Below, in pieces: positions 42,944-52,400 of a DNA stretch of 64,000 nt (position 1 is the stretch's first letter; every line of letters starts with the position of its first letter). This DNA is from Nocardia transvalensis (lineage in GTDB: Bacteria; Actinomycetota; Actinomycetes; Mycobacteriales; Mycobacteriaceae). The notes beneath the pieces were generated by a model. It did not search any database. It saw only the letters and a program-made list of their open reading frames with translations, and had not been told where the DNA came from. The DNA is taken from positions 1-64,000 of the forward strand of contig NZ_JADLQQ010000016.1 of NCBI RefSeq assembly GCF_015477765.1, written 5' to 3'. Made by a program: the position numbers and the translations under genes.

Positions 42944-43846
42944 ATGGCTGGCGTGACTTTCAATCCGAAGCTGTGGGAACCCGTCGCGGGTTTCGAGGAT
43001 CTGACCGACATCACCTACCACCGCCACGTCGAACAGGGCACGGTGCGCGTGGCGTTCGACCGGCCGGAGGTGCGCAACGCCTTCCGGCCGCACACCGTCG
43101 ACGAGCTGTACCGCGCGCTCGATCACGCGCGGATGACCGCGGACGTCGGTGCGGTCCTGCTCACCGGCAATGGCCCCAGCCCCAAGGATGGCGGGTGGGC
43201 GTTCTGCTCCGGTGGCGATCAGCGCATCCGCGGACGCAGCGGATATCAGTACGCCAGCGGCGACACCGCCGACACCGTGGACAAGGCCCGCGCCGGTCGG
43301 CTGCACATCCTCGAGGTGCAGCGCCTGATCCGATTCATGCCCAAGGTGGTCATCGCACTCGTGAACGGCTGGGCCGCCGGGGGCGGGCACAGCCTGCACG
43401 TTGTGTGCGATCTCACACTGGCCAGCCGCGAGCACGCCCGGTTCAAGCAGACCGACGCCGACGTGGGCAGCTTCGACGGCGGTTACGGCAGCGCCTACCT
43501 GGCAAAACTGGTGGGCCAGAAGTTCGCCCGAGAGATCTTCTTCCTCGGCCGCCCCTACACCGCCGAGGACATGCATCGGATGGGTGCGGTGAACGCGGTG
43601 GTCGACCACGAGCGGCTCGAAGACGAGGCCCTGGAGTGGACCGCCGACATCCTCGCCAAATCCCCCCAGGCCCAGCGCATGCTGAAGTATGCATTCAACC
43701 TCGCCGACGACGGCCTGGTCGGCCAGCAACTCTTCGCCGGTGAGGCCACCCGCCTGGCCTATATGACCGACGAGGCGATCGAGGGCCGCGATGCATTCCT
43801 GGAGAAGCGCGCGCCGGACTGGTCTCCGTTCCCCTGGTACTTCTAG
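42944..43846 (+). CDS. menB: 1,4-dihydroxy-2-naphthoyl-CoA synthase MenB
   Basis: Crotonase-fold enzyme closing the naphthoate ring from o-succinylbenzoyl-CoA, 300 residues from MAGVTFNPKLWEPVAGFEDL. Near-identical to mycobacterial MenB through NAFRPHTVDELYRALDHAR, WAFCSGGDQRIRGRSGYQYA and FKQTDADVGSFDGGYGSAYL (catalytic Asp). ATG 42944 lacks a strong Shine-Dalgarno and sits behind a hairpin; an upstream in-frame codon at 42890 would translate the hairpin and is less likely. Confidence 0.96.
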   Translation: MAGVTFNPKLWEPVAGFEDLTDITYHRHVEQGTVRVAFDRPEVRNAFRPHTVDELYRALDHARMTADVGAVLLTGNGPSPKDGGWAFCSGGDQRIRGRSGYQYASGDTADTVDKARAGRLHILEVQRLIRFMPKVVIALVNGWAAGGGHSLHVVCDLTLASREHARFKQTDADVGSFDGGYGSAYLAKLVGQKFAREIFFLGRPYTAEDMHRMGAVNAVVDHERLEDEALEWTADILAKSPQAQRMLKYAFNLADDGLVGQQLFAGEATRLAYMTDEAIEGRDAFLEKRAPDWSPFPWYF

Positions 43847-43862
43847 CCCTACGCTCGGTCTG

Positions 43863-44258
43863 GTGGACATTCTCAGCAGCCGGGTCATTTTGCGACCGGC
43901 GAACTACGAGCGAACGCTGGAGTTCTATCGGGACGGGCTGGGATTGGCGATCGCGCGGGAGTATCCCGGCGGGACCGTGTTCTTCGCCGGGCAGTCGCTG
44001 ATCGAGCTCGCGGCGCACGGTCGGCGCGAGGACGCACCCACCGGTTTCGCGGGCGCGCTCTGGCTGCAGGTGCGTGATGCCGCCGACTCCGCTGCCGAGC
44101 TCGCCCTGCGCGGGATCGCGATCGACCGCGCCCCCGTGCAGGAGCCGTGGGGGCTGATCGAGGTGTGGCTGCGCGATCCGGACGGCGTGCCGATCGTGCT
44201 GGTAGAGGTCCCCGGCGACCACCCGCTGCGGCGCGATATCCGGCCGTGGCGGGACTGA
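43863..44258 (+). CDS. VOC (glyoxalase-fold) family protein
   Basis: 131 residues from GTG 43863 (MDILSSRVILRPANYERTLE). VOC fold with FYRDGLGLAIAREYPGGTVF and the C-terminal VWLRDPDGVPIVLVEVPGDH. 16 nt after menB, so probably co-transcribed. Substrate unknown. Confidence 0.82.
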   Translation: MDILSSRVILRPANYERTLEFYRDGLGLAIAREYPGGTVFFAGQSLIELAAHGRREDAPTGFAGALWLQVRDAADSAAELALRGIAIDRAPVQEPWGLIEVWLRDPDGVPIVLVEVPGDHPLRRDIRPWRD

Positions 44259-44366
44259 GCCGCCAGCGAATCCACAGCATCGCCACGCCGCCTTACCATC
44301 CCGCCGGGCGGGACTCGACAGGAGCCTGACAATGGCGTTAACGGATCCATAACGCACACTGGAGAC

Positions 44367-45575
44367 GTGACCGCCGAACTATTCGTTCTGCTCATCGTTA
44401 TCGTCACTGCGCTCGTGTTCGACTTCACCAACGGCTTCCACGACACCGCCAACGCGATGGCAACCTCCATCGCGACCGGCGCGCTCGGCCCGCGGTCCGC
44501 GGTCGTGCTGTCGGGTGCGCTGAATCTGATCGGCGCATTCCTCAGCGTGGAGGTCGCGGCCACCGTCGCCGAAGGCATCGTCCGGCTCGACGAGGTCGGT
44601 GGTCCCGATCTGCTCGAGATCGTATTCGCGGGTCTGGTGGGCGGCATTCTGTGGAATCTGCTGACCTGGCTGTTCGGGTTGCCGTCCAGTTCCTCGCATG
44701 CGCTGTTCGGCGGGCTCATCGGTGCCACCATCGCGGCGCTGGGCTGGAGCGGGGTGATCTGGTCGGCCGGCAAGCAGGGCGTGCTGACCAAGATCGTGGT
44801 GCCCGCGGTACTCGCCCCGGTGGTGGCCGCCCTGGTCGCCTCCGTCGGCACCTGGCTGGTCTATCGCCTCACCCGCGGCAGCGACCAGCGCGTGGTCGAT
44901 CGCGGGTTCCGCTGGGGTCAGATCGGATCGGCCTCGCTGGTGTCGCTGGCCCACGGCACCAACGATGCGCAGAAGACCATGGGCATCATCTTCCTGGCGC
45001 TGATCGCCTACGGCTCGCTCGGTCCGAGCGATCCGCTGCCGCTGTGGGTCATCGTGGCCTGTGCGGTGGCCATCGCGGCGGGCACCTCGCTGGGCGGTTG
45101 GCGGATCATCCGCACCCTCGGCAAGGGTTTGGTGGACATCACGCCGCCGCAGGGCCTGGCCGCCGAATCCACGAGTGCGGCGATCATCCTCACCTCCGCG
45201 CACTTCGGCCTGCCGCTGTCGACCACGCAGACGGTGACCGGCGCGATCCTCGGCACCGGCCTGGGCCGCCCGGGCGCGGAGGTGCGCTGGACGGTGCTGG
45301 GCCGGATGGTGGTCACCTGGGTGCTCACCCTCCCGCTGGCCGGGTTGGTGGGCGCGATCTGCTGGGCGCTGGCCCACGGGATCGGCGGATTCCCCGGCAT
45401 TCTGGTGGTCTTCGCCCTGCTGGTCGTGTTGGCCGGGTTCATGTATCTGCGGTCGCGGCGCACGCCCGTGAATGCCCAGAATGTCAACGACGAGTGGACC
45501 GACGAGTCGGCGGCCGAGCCGGAAGGCGCACCGCACGTCGCGCCCCGCGGTGCGGAATCGGTCAGGAGAGCGTGA
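44367..45575 (+). CDS. pitA: Low-affinity inorganic phosphate transporter (PiT family)
   Basis: Membrane phosphate-metal symporter, 402 residues from GTG, about ten hydrophobic segments. The two PiT signature repeats are present: FDFTNGFHDTANAMATSIAT near residue 19 and SLAHGTNDAQKTMGIIFLAL near 193. Polar C-terminal tail with acidic residues. In mycobacteria Rv0545c pitA has the same neighbours (Rv0544c, Rv0543c, menE). Confidence 0.95.
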   Translation: MTAELFVLLIVIVTALVFDFTNGFHDTANAMATSIATGALGPRSAVVLSGALNLIGAFLSVEVAATVAEGIVRLDEVGGPDLLEIVFAGLVGGILWNLLTWLFGLPSSSSHALFGGLIGATIAALGWSGVIWSAGKQGVLTKIVVPAVLAPVVAALVASVGTWLVYRLTRGSDQRVVDRGFRWGQIGSASLVSLAHGTNDAQKTMGIIFLALIAYGSLGPSDPLPLWVIVACAVAIAAGTSLGGWRIIRTLGKGLVDITPPQGLAAESTSAAIILTSAHFGLPLSTTQTVTGAILGTGLGRPGAEVRWTVLGRMVVTWVLTLPLAGLVGAICWALAHGIGGFPGILVVFALLVVLAGFMYLRSRRTPVNAQNVNDEWTDESAAEPEGAPHVAPRGAESVRRA

Positions 45576-45874
45576 TGCAGACACTGTTGATGGATCTGAA
45601 GGAGCTGGGGCGGGTCACGCTGGCGGCCCTCGTATTCGGCGCCGGACTGCCCGCGATCTTCGCCCTCGGGGTGCGCTTCCATTCCCACAGCGCCGTCAGC
45701 GTGTCCGACGGTACGGGCGCGGTGGCGGGTTCCGGCACCCGTCGACGGGCCGCCGCGGTGGCCGCCGCCGTGTGCTACGCGACGGTGCTGGCCGCGGTCG
45801 TCACCGGTGTGTTGTTCGTCGCCAAGGCTTTTCTGGCCTCTCGCCTCGGTATCCACCTGTTCGGGCAGGGCTGA
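45575..45874 (+). CDS. Small two-helix membrane protein downstream of pitA
   Basis: 99 residues; its ATG overlaps the pitA stop (TGATG) and GGAG lies 6 nt before it. Two transmembrane helices (VTLAALVFGAGLPAIFALGV; VAAAVCYATVLAAVVTGVLF). It matches the position and layout of the small protein after pitA in mycobacteria (Rv0544c). It may assist PitA; the role is not established. Confidence 0.85.
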   Translation: MQTLLMDLKELGRVTLAALVFGAGLPAIFALGVRFHSHSAVSVSDGTGAVAGSGTRRRAAAVAAAVCYATVLAAVVTGVLFVAKAFLASRLGIHLFGQG

Positions 45875-45892
45875 CCGCCGAAAGGACCCTCC

Positions 45893-46240
45893 GTGACCGC
45901 TGATCGACCAACCCCGCCCGCCGACCAACCGGAAGCCTCGCCGTCGGTGCTGGCCAAGGTGCTCGGCTGGCTGAAGGCCGGTTATCCACAGGGCATCCCC
46001 CAGTCGGACTACGTCGCGCTGCTGGCGGTGCTGCACCGCCGCCTCACCGAGTACGAGGTGCAGATGATCGTCGAGGAACTCGTCCGCGAGCGCGACGGCG
46101 GCGAGCGCATCGCCCACGAAGAGATCGCCGAAGCGATCGCCCGAGTTGCCAAGGAACAGCCCGGCGAGGACGATATCGCTCGAGTGGCCTCCCGGCTCGC
46201 AGCCGGCGGCTGGCCGCTGGCGACACCGACGTCCGACTGA
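45893..46240 (+). CDS. DUF3349 domain protein
   Basis: 115 residues from GTG with AAAGGA upstream. Small helical bundle: VLAKVLGWLKAGYPQGIPQS, DYVALLAVLHRRLTEYEVQM and a repeated EEIAEAIARVA block fit DUF3349, of unknown function, found here between pitA and menE in mycobacteria (Rv0543c). Confidence 0.85.
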   Translation: MTADRPTPPADQPEASPSVLAKVLGWLKAGYPQGIPQSDYVALLAVLHRRLTEYEVQMIVEELVRERDGGERIAHEEIAEAIARVAKEQPGEDDIARVASRLAAGGWPLATPTSD

Positions 46241-46316
46241 TCCCTGATCCCCATCCACCGAAGGGAGCACGGACCCCTGCGCGGGTCGCCGGCCCTGACA
46301 TGACACGATCGCGAAC

Positions 46317-47477
46317 GTGAGCAGTACCCTGCGGACCCTTCCCATGCCCACCGGTGCCGCGGTGGGTGATGTTCTGCCGCATCTTCGGGAAGCCTTGGAC
46401 GCCAACGGTCCGGCGTGGCTACCGGTTCCGACCGGTGACCGCCGCGAATCACACCGGCTGTCGAGCGCGCTGCGCCCGGGCGAGCCGATCGACGACGACG
46501 TGGCCCTGGTGGTCACCACCTCCGGCACCACGGGCATCCCGAAGGGGGCCATGCTCACCGCGGCGGCGCTGCGGGCCAGCGGCGATGCCACCCACGAACG
46601 ACTCGGCGGTCCCGGACAGTGGCTGCTCGCGCTGCCCACCCATCACATCGCCGGGTTGCAGGTGTTGCTGCGCAGCATCCTCGCCGGAACCGAACCGGTG
46701 GTGCTCGACGTATCCGACGGCTTCCTGCCGGGCGGGCTGGCGACCGCCGTCGCCGGGATGACGGCCCCGCGACGCTACACCTCCTTGGTGCCCACCCAGC
46801 TGATCAAGGCGCTCGACGAGCCCGCGGGCGCGGAGGCGCTGGCCGCGCTGGACGCGGTGCTGGTCGGTGGTGCCGCCACCCCGCTGCCGGTGCTCGAACG
46901 CGCCCGCGCCGCGGGAATCAACGTGGTGCGCACCTACGGGATGAGCGAAACCTGCGGCGGCTGCGTCTACGAGGGCGTCCCGCTGCCGGGTGCGCAGGTG
47001 CGGATCGAGGACGGACGGGTGCTGCTGGGCGGCGCGATGCTCGCCAAGGGCTACCGGGGCCTGCCCGATCATCCCGCCTTCGCCGAACCCGGTTGGTTCC
47101 GCACCGAGGACGCCGGGGTGTACGAAGACGGCCGACTACGCATCACAGGCCGCCTCGACGAGGCCATCATGACCGGCGGCCTACTGGTGATCCCGCAGGT
47201 GGTCGAGGCCGTGCTGGCCACCCACCCCTCCGTGAACGAGGTCGTCGTGCTGGGCCTGCCCGACGACCGCCTGGGCCAGCGGGTGGCAGTCGCGGTCGTG
47301 CCCACCCCGGGCACCATCCCCACCCTCGACGAACTCCGCAACCACGTAGTCGCCGAACTGGACCCGATCGCCGCCCCCCGCGAACTGGCCGTCCTGGACG
47401 AACTCCCGATGCGCGGCCCGGGCAAGCCCGACCGCATAGCCCTGCGCGACCACCTGCTGACCGAGTCCACCCACTGA
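46317..47477 (+). CDS. menE: o-Succinylbenzoate-CoA ligase MenE
   Basis: Adenylate-forming enzyme that activates OSB with CoA, 386 residues from GTG. AMP-binding motif TTSGTTGIPKG at 67-77, YGMSETCGGCVYEG near 205, and LRITGRLDEAIMTGG with the C-terminal Lys in GPGKPDRIAL. Short for the superfamily, as in actinobacterial MenE. Acts one step before MenB, 2.5 kb upstream. Confidence 0.93.
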   Translation: MSSTLRTLPMPTGAAVGDVLPHLREALDANGPAWLPVPTGDRRESHRLSSALRPGEPIDDDVALVVTTSGTTGIPKGAMLTAAALRASGDATHERLGGPGQWLLALPTHHIAGLQVLLRSILAGTEPVVLDVSDGFLPGGLATAVAGMTAPRRYTSLVPTQLIKALDEPAGAEALAALDAVLVGGAATPLPVLERARAAGINVVRTYGMSETCGGCVYEGVPLPGAQVRIEDGRVLLGGAMLAKGYRGLPDHPAFAEPGWFRTEDAGVYEDGRLRITGRLDEAIMTGGLLVIPQVVEAVLATHPSVNEVVVLGLPDDRLGQRVAVAVVPTPGTIPTLDELRNHVVAELDPIAAPRELAVLDELPMRGPGKPDRIALRDHLLTESTH

Positions 47478-47503
47478 CCCCTCTTTCGCCCGCCACGGCG
47501 GAC

Positions 47504-47541
47504 GCAAGGGGCCGCGCAATGGTGGTGCAAGGGGCGTGCAA
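47504..47541. promoter_or_regulatory. Direct repeats before the Drr-like ABC operon
   Basis: GCAAGGGGCCGCGCAA (47504-47519) and GCAAGGGGCGTGCAA (47527-47541) are near-identical, 23 bp apart, and lie 24 bp upstream of the ABC start. Possible operator for a regulator of the exporter; the regulator is not adjacent. Confidence 0.4.
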
Positions 47542-47564
47542 GTCGGGGATCGCACAGTGAGTGC

Positions 47565-48581
47565 ATGAGTTCTTTTGCACCTGCTGATGCTCTTGCTATC
47601 GAGGCGGACGGGCTGGTCAAGGTCTTCGGGGAGCAGCGGGCCGTCGATGGCGTGAGCCTGGCGGTGCCGCAGGGGGCCGTGTACGGCGTGCTCGGTCCGA
47701 ACGGGGCCGGGAAGACCACCACGATCCGCATGCTCGCCACGCTCTTGCGGCCCGACGGCGGCAGCGCCCGCATCTTCGGTCACGACGTGGTGGCCGAGCC
47801 GACGGCGGTCCGCCAGCTCATCGGCGTCACCGGGCAGTACGCCTCGGTGGACGAGAAGCTGTCGGCCACCGAAAATCTGATCATCTTCTCCCGGCTGCTC
47901 GGACTCGGCCGCGCCGAGGCCCGCAGCCGCTCGGCCGAATTGCTCGAGGAGTTCGGGCTGACCGAGGCGGCGAACAAGCCCCTGGAGAATTTCTCCGGCG
48001 GCATGCGACGCCGGCTCGATCTGGCCGCGAGCCTGATCGCCACCCCGCCGCTGCTGTTCCTGGACGAACCCACCACCGGCCTGGATCCCCGCACCCGGGC
48101 GCAGATGTGGGAGACCATCCGGCGTCTGGTCCGCGAGGGCGCGACCGTCCTGCTCACCACGCAGTACCTGGACGAGGCCGATCAGCTGGCCGACCGGATC
48201 GCGGTGATCGACCGCGGCAAGGTCATCGCCGACGGCACCTCCGACCAGCTCAAGGCCTCGGTCGGCCTGTCGGCACTGCAGATCACCCTGGCCGATCCGA
48301 CCCGGATCGAGCAGGCCCGCACCCTCATCGGCGAATTCCTCTCCCGCACCGCCGGGAAACTCGTCGAGGCCAGCATCACCCCCGAAGCGGGCCGGGTCAC
48401 CGCACCGCTGAACGATCCCGGCGTGACCGCCGACCTACTGATCCGCTTGCGAGACAACGACATCCGTGTCGACGAGATCACCGTGAGCAAGCCGAGCCTG
48501 GACGAGGTGTTCTTCGCGCTGACCGGGCACGGCGCCGAAGACCCGACCGACACCACCGACACCGAGAGGAACGTGGCGTGA
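47565..48581 (+). CDS. ABC exporter ATPase (daunorubicin-resistance DrrA type)
   Basis: 338 residues. Walker A GPNGAGKTT at 44-52, Q-loop GQYASVDEKLS, signature FSGGMRRRLDLAASL, Walker B LLFLDEPTTGLDP and the DrrA-type C-terminal domain of about 100 residues (after ADGTSDQLKASVG) that ends KPSLDEVFFALTGH. Pairs with the permease gene, whose GTG overlaps its TGA. Likely exports a drug or lipid; the substrate is unknown. Confidence 0.92.
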   Translation: MSSFAPADALAIEADGLVKVFGEQRAVDGVSLAVPQGAVYGVLGPNGAGKTTTIRMLATLLRPDGGSARIFGHDVVAEPTAVRQLIGVTGQYASVDEKLSATENLIIFSRLLGLGRAEARSRSAELLEEFGLTEAANKPLENFSGGMRRRLDLAASLIATPPLLFLDEPTTGLDPRTRAQMWETIRRLVREGATVLLTTQYLDEADQLADRIAVIDRGKVIADGTSDQLKASVGLSALQITLADPTRIEQARTLIGEFLSRTAGKLVEASITPEAGRVTAPLNDPGVTADLLIRLRDNDIRVDEITVSKPSLDEVFFALTGHGAEDPTDTTDTERNVA

Positions 48582-49420
48582 CAAGCACCCTCACCGCGCC
48601 CACCACCACCGCGCGGCATGCGGCCGAGGCCGCCATCCCCCACGTCAGCAACCACATCAATCTGCGTCAGGCACTGGCGAATTCGTTCACCATGGCCTAC
48701 CGCGGGATTCTGAAGATCAAGCACAATCCGGAGCAGCTGTTCGACGTCACCATCCAGCCGATCCTGTTCACCGCGCTGTTCGCCTATATCTTCGGCGGCA
48801 AGATCGGCGGGAGCGTCGAAGGCTACCTGCCGATTCTGATTCCGGGCATCCTGGTGCAGACGGTGGTGCTCACCTCCGTGGTCACCGGCACCCAGCTGCG
48901 CGAGGACATGGACAAGGGCGTCTTCGACCGGTTCAAATCCCTTCCGATCGCCCGCATTTCGGCGCTGTCGGGCGCGCTGCTCGCCGATATGGTGCGCTAC
49001 GGCCTGGCCACCGTGCTCACCATCACCGTCGGCCTGATCCTGGGCTACCGGCCCGCCGGAGGCGTCGCCGGTGTCGTGGTGGCCGGGCTGATCGTGGTGT
49101 TCTGCTCGTTCGCGGTCAGCTGGGTCTGGGCGCTGATCGGCGTCACCGGTAAGAGCGCCTCTGCGGTGCAGGGCATCTCGATGATGATCATGTTCCCGCT
49201 GACCTTCATGTCCGGCGCCTTCGTCGAGGTCAACACCATGCCCGGCTGGCTGCAGGGCCTGAACAAGGTCAACCCCATCTACTACATGGTCAATGCCAGC
49301 CGCGAGCTGATGAACGGCAACGTCTACACCAGCAATATCGCCTGGTGCCTGATCGGTTCGGTCGCCGTGATCGCGATCTTCGCACCGCTGGCCATCCGGG
49401 CGTACATGCGCCGGGCGTGA
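48578..49420 (+). CDS. ABC-2 type exporter permease (DrrB type)
   Basis: 280 residues from GTG 48578, overlapping the ATPase stop (GTGA). Six hydrophobic segments after an N-terminal cytoplasmic arm; the ABC-2 motif is visible as GQ-like VQTVVLTSVVTGTQLREDMD and FMSGAFVEVNTMPGWLQGLN. With the upstream ATPase it forms a full exporter. A 35-nt hairpin follows. Confidence 0.9.
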   Translation: MTSTLTAPTTTARHAAEAAIPHVSNHINLRQALANSFTMAYRGILKIKHNPEQLFDVTIQPILFTALFAYIFGGKIGGSVEGYLPILIPGILVQTVVLTSVVTGTQLREDMDKGVFDRFKSLPIARISALSGALLADMVRYGLATVLTITVGLILGYRPAGGVAGVVVAGLIVVFCSFAVSWVWALIGVTGKSASAVQGISMMIMFPLTFMSGAFVEVNTMPGWLQGLNKVNPIYYMVNASRELMNGNVYTSNIAWCLIGSVAVIAIFAPLAIRAYMRRA

Positions 49421-49433
49421 TTCCGTCACGAGC

Positions 49434-49468
49434 GTGTCCACCGGCCGGGAAACCCGGTTGGTGGACAC
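49434..49468. terminator. Terminator between converging ABC permease and SARP gene
   Basis: GTGTCCACC (49434-49442) pairs with GGTGGACAC (49460-49468), with a further CCGGG/CCCGG inner stem around AAA. It fits both flanking gene ends, 13 and 2 bases away. Confidence 0.7.
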
Positions 49469-49470
49469 GT

Positions 49471-52400
49471 TCATTCGTGCATCCGGCCCGAAATCTCCCG
49501 CAGGAGCTTCAGAATCCGTTTACCTGCGGTGCGTCGGCCGATGCGCGCGGCACGTTGCCGCGGCCCGGCCATCAGTTCCTCCGAGGTGGCCGCGCCGTGC
49601 AGCACCAGATGCCGATGCAGCTGCATCGAGGGAGTGTCCTCCCGTGCGACGACCTTGGCCGCGAGGGCGAGCAGTTCCCGCGCGATATCCGGAAACTTTT
49701 GCTCGGCAAGCAGATACGAGCCGATCGCGGTGGCGACCGCACCGATCTGGGGCAGGTCGAAGAACTGTCCGAGGCGTTCGGCCGTGGTCTCGATCAGCTC
49801 CTGCGGCAGCTCGGGAACCTGGTCGATCCCGCCGTGCAGTACATGGGCGTCGAGAACACCGGCGGCGGTCATGATATCGCCGGGCCCCGGACTCGACGTG
49901 CGCATCGGCCAGGAGAACAACTCGAGCACCCGGCGGCTGCGTTGCAGCCCACGGTCGATATCGCCCTCGGCGAGTGCGAGTTCGGCCCAGCTGTGCTGCA
50001 CGGCCGCCCGGCGGTGATTGGGCCGCAGCACCGGGTCGTCGGGGCGCGCCCCGCCGTCGACGTATCCGGCCGCAATCTCCAATTCCTGCCGCGCCCGATC
50101 CAGCTCACCGGCGCCGATCAGCGCCGCCGCCAGATAGCTGCGCAGCTCCACACTCTCGTCGTACGAACGCAGCAGATACAGCCCGTGCACGGCACGGCGG
50201 TAATGGTCCGCGGCCTCCCGGTACTGTCCGGTCTGAGCACCCAGCTGGCCCAGATGCTGACTGACCATGGCGCGACCCCAGATATCAGCGAGGTCCGCTT
50301 CCTCGAGGGCCTGCAGCGAATCCCGCAGGGATCCGGTCACATCGCTGGCGTTCTCCCGCAGATTGGCCCGCAGCAGCAGAGCCGACCATCGCGTCGCCCG
50401 ATCCGGAGATCGAACCCCCTCGGTGATCTTGCGCAGCACCCGCATGGGTGTGGGCTCGGTGACCAGCAGTTCGGTGGCGAACCGGACCGAGGGGGTCAAC
50501 GGCGTGTCCGAATGCAGCAATTGCCGGGCCCATGTCCGGACCCTGGCGAAATCGCGCAGCGGGATGTCGTTGACCATCGCTTGCGAGCCCAGCATCACAT
50601 AGGTCCACGCCCGCAGATCTGCCTCGATCCCATGGGGTGTGGTCGCCGGTGGCGCCACCGTGAGCACCCGCTGCCCCCAGCCCGCCAGCTCCATATGCGT
50701 GCCGCGCATCACCCAGACCAAGCCGAGCACGGGAAACAGGGTGTAGACGGTCTCCGCATCCCGGTGGTCGACCGCGTAGCGCAGCACCGTCGTCAGGTTG
50801 TCCAGCTCCGCGCCCACCGCCAGCACCGCCTCGAGCTGCCCGCCGGAGGTGTATCGACGACTGATGTCGGCGACGAAATCCCGTGCCCAACCGACCATTC
50901 GGAGCATCACCTCGTCGGCCTCACCGGCCGCGGTCAGCTGCTCCTCGCCGAATTCACGCACGGTTTCCAGCATCCGATAGCGCGTACCGCTGTCGTCCTC
51001 GAGCACCGTCAGCAGCGACTGACTCACCAGGCCCTCGACCGCGGTGACGACATCGTCGACATCCGCACCGCCGACCACGAATTCCGCTGCGGCCAAGGTG
51101 AACCCGGCCGGGAATCGGCACAGCCGCCGCAGCGCGATCCGCTGCGGCTCGTCGAGCAGATTCCAGCTCCACTCGATCACGGCGTGCAGGGTGCGGTGTC
51201 GTTCCGGTGAGGTGCGGTCGCCGCTGCGCAACAGGGAGAAGCGGTGCTCGAGCCGTTTCTCGATCTCCTCCACGCCCATGGTGCGGACCCGCGCCGCGGC
51301 CAGTTCGATCGCCAGCGGCAGCCCGTCGAGGGTGCGGCACAGCCGCGCGACCACCTCGGTATCCAGGCGCACCGACGGCCGCACCGCGCGGGCCCGCGCG
51401 GCGAACAGGTCGGTCGCCGGTGAGCCGTGCTCGTCGATGGCCAAGGGCGGCAACGGATATACCGTCTCGGCGGTGATCGCCAGGGGAGCGCGGCTGGTGG
51501 TGAGGACCCTGAGCTGATCGCAGGCGCCGATCAGATCGGCCACGACCTCGGCCGCCGCATCGATCAGATGCTCGCAGTTGTCGAGGATCAGCAGCATCGG
51601 CCGGGCCGAGAGCGCATCGCGCAGCCGCCGACGCGAGTCGATCTTGCGCCCGGCACGCAAAGCGGTGGTGTCGCGGGCTATTTCGCCGATTCCCAGGGTG
51701 GCACCGATGGCCCCTTCGAGTTCGGCGCGGGCGGTGTCCGCGGCGGCCCGCACCGAGGCCAGTTCGACCAGCACGACCGGTAGTTCCGCGGCCACCCGCA
51801 GTCCGAGTTCGTTGGCGACGCGGGTCTTTCCGGTCCCGCCGGGCCCGAGCACGGTGGTCACACGGGAGGTCCCGACCAGATTCTCGAGGGCGTCGAGATC
51901 GGCGTCGCGGCCGAGCAACGGATTGGGCGCGGCCCGCAAACCGATCGCCGACACCGCCGGTTCCGATGGCCGGGTGGCCGCAGACACCTCATGCCGGGCC
52001 GAGTCCACCCGCTGCGCGGAAGTCGGTGCGCGACCGGCCTCGACCGGTTCACCGCGCAGGATCGCGGCATTGAGCCTGACCAGCGCGGGGCCCGGGTCGG
52101 TGCCGAGTTCGGTGGCCAACCGCGCGCGCAGTCCGGCGAAGACGTCGAGAGCCTCGTTGCCGCGACCGGCGGCGGCGAGCAATCGCATCAGGGTGGCGTG
52201 CGCGGGCTCGTCCAGCGGTTCGGCCGAGGCGATACCGCGCGCGATCGTCACGGCCCCGGTGTAGTCACCCGCGGCCTCGCGGGAGGCCAGTTCCAATTCG
52301 TCGAGCGCCCGCCAGCGGGTCGCGGCCGATTCGGCCAGTTCGTCGGCGACCGGGCCGGGCGGCAGATCCGCGCCGGGCTCGCCGCGCCACAGCGACCGCG

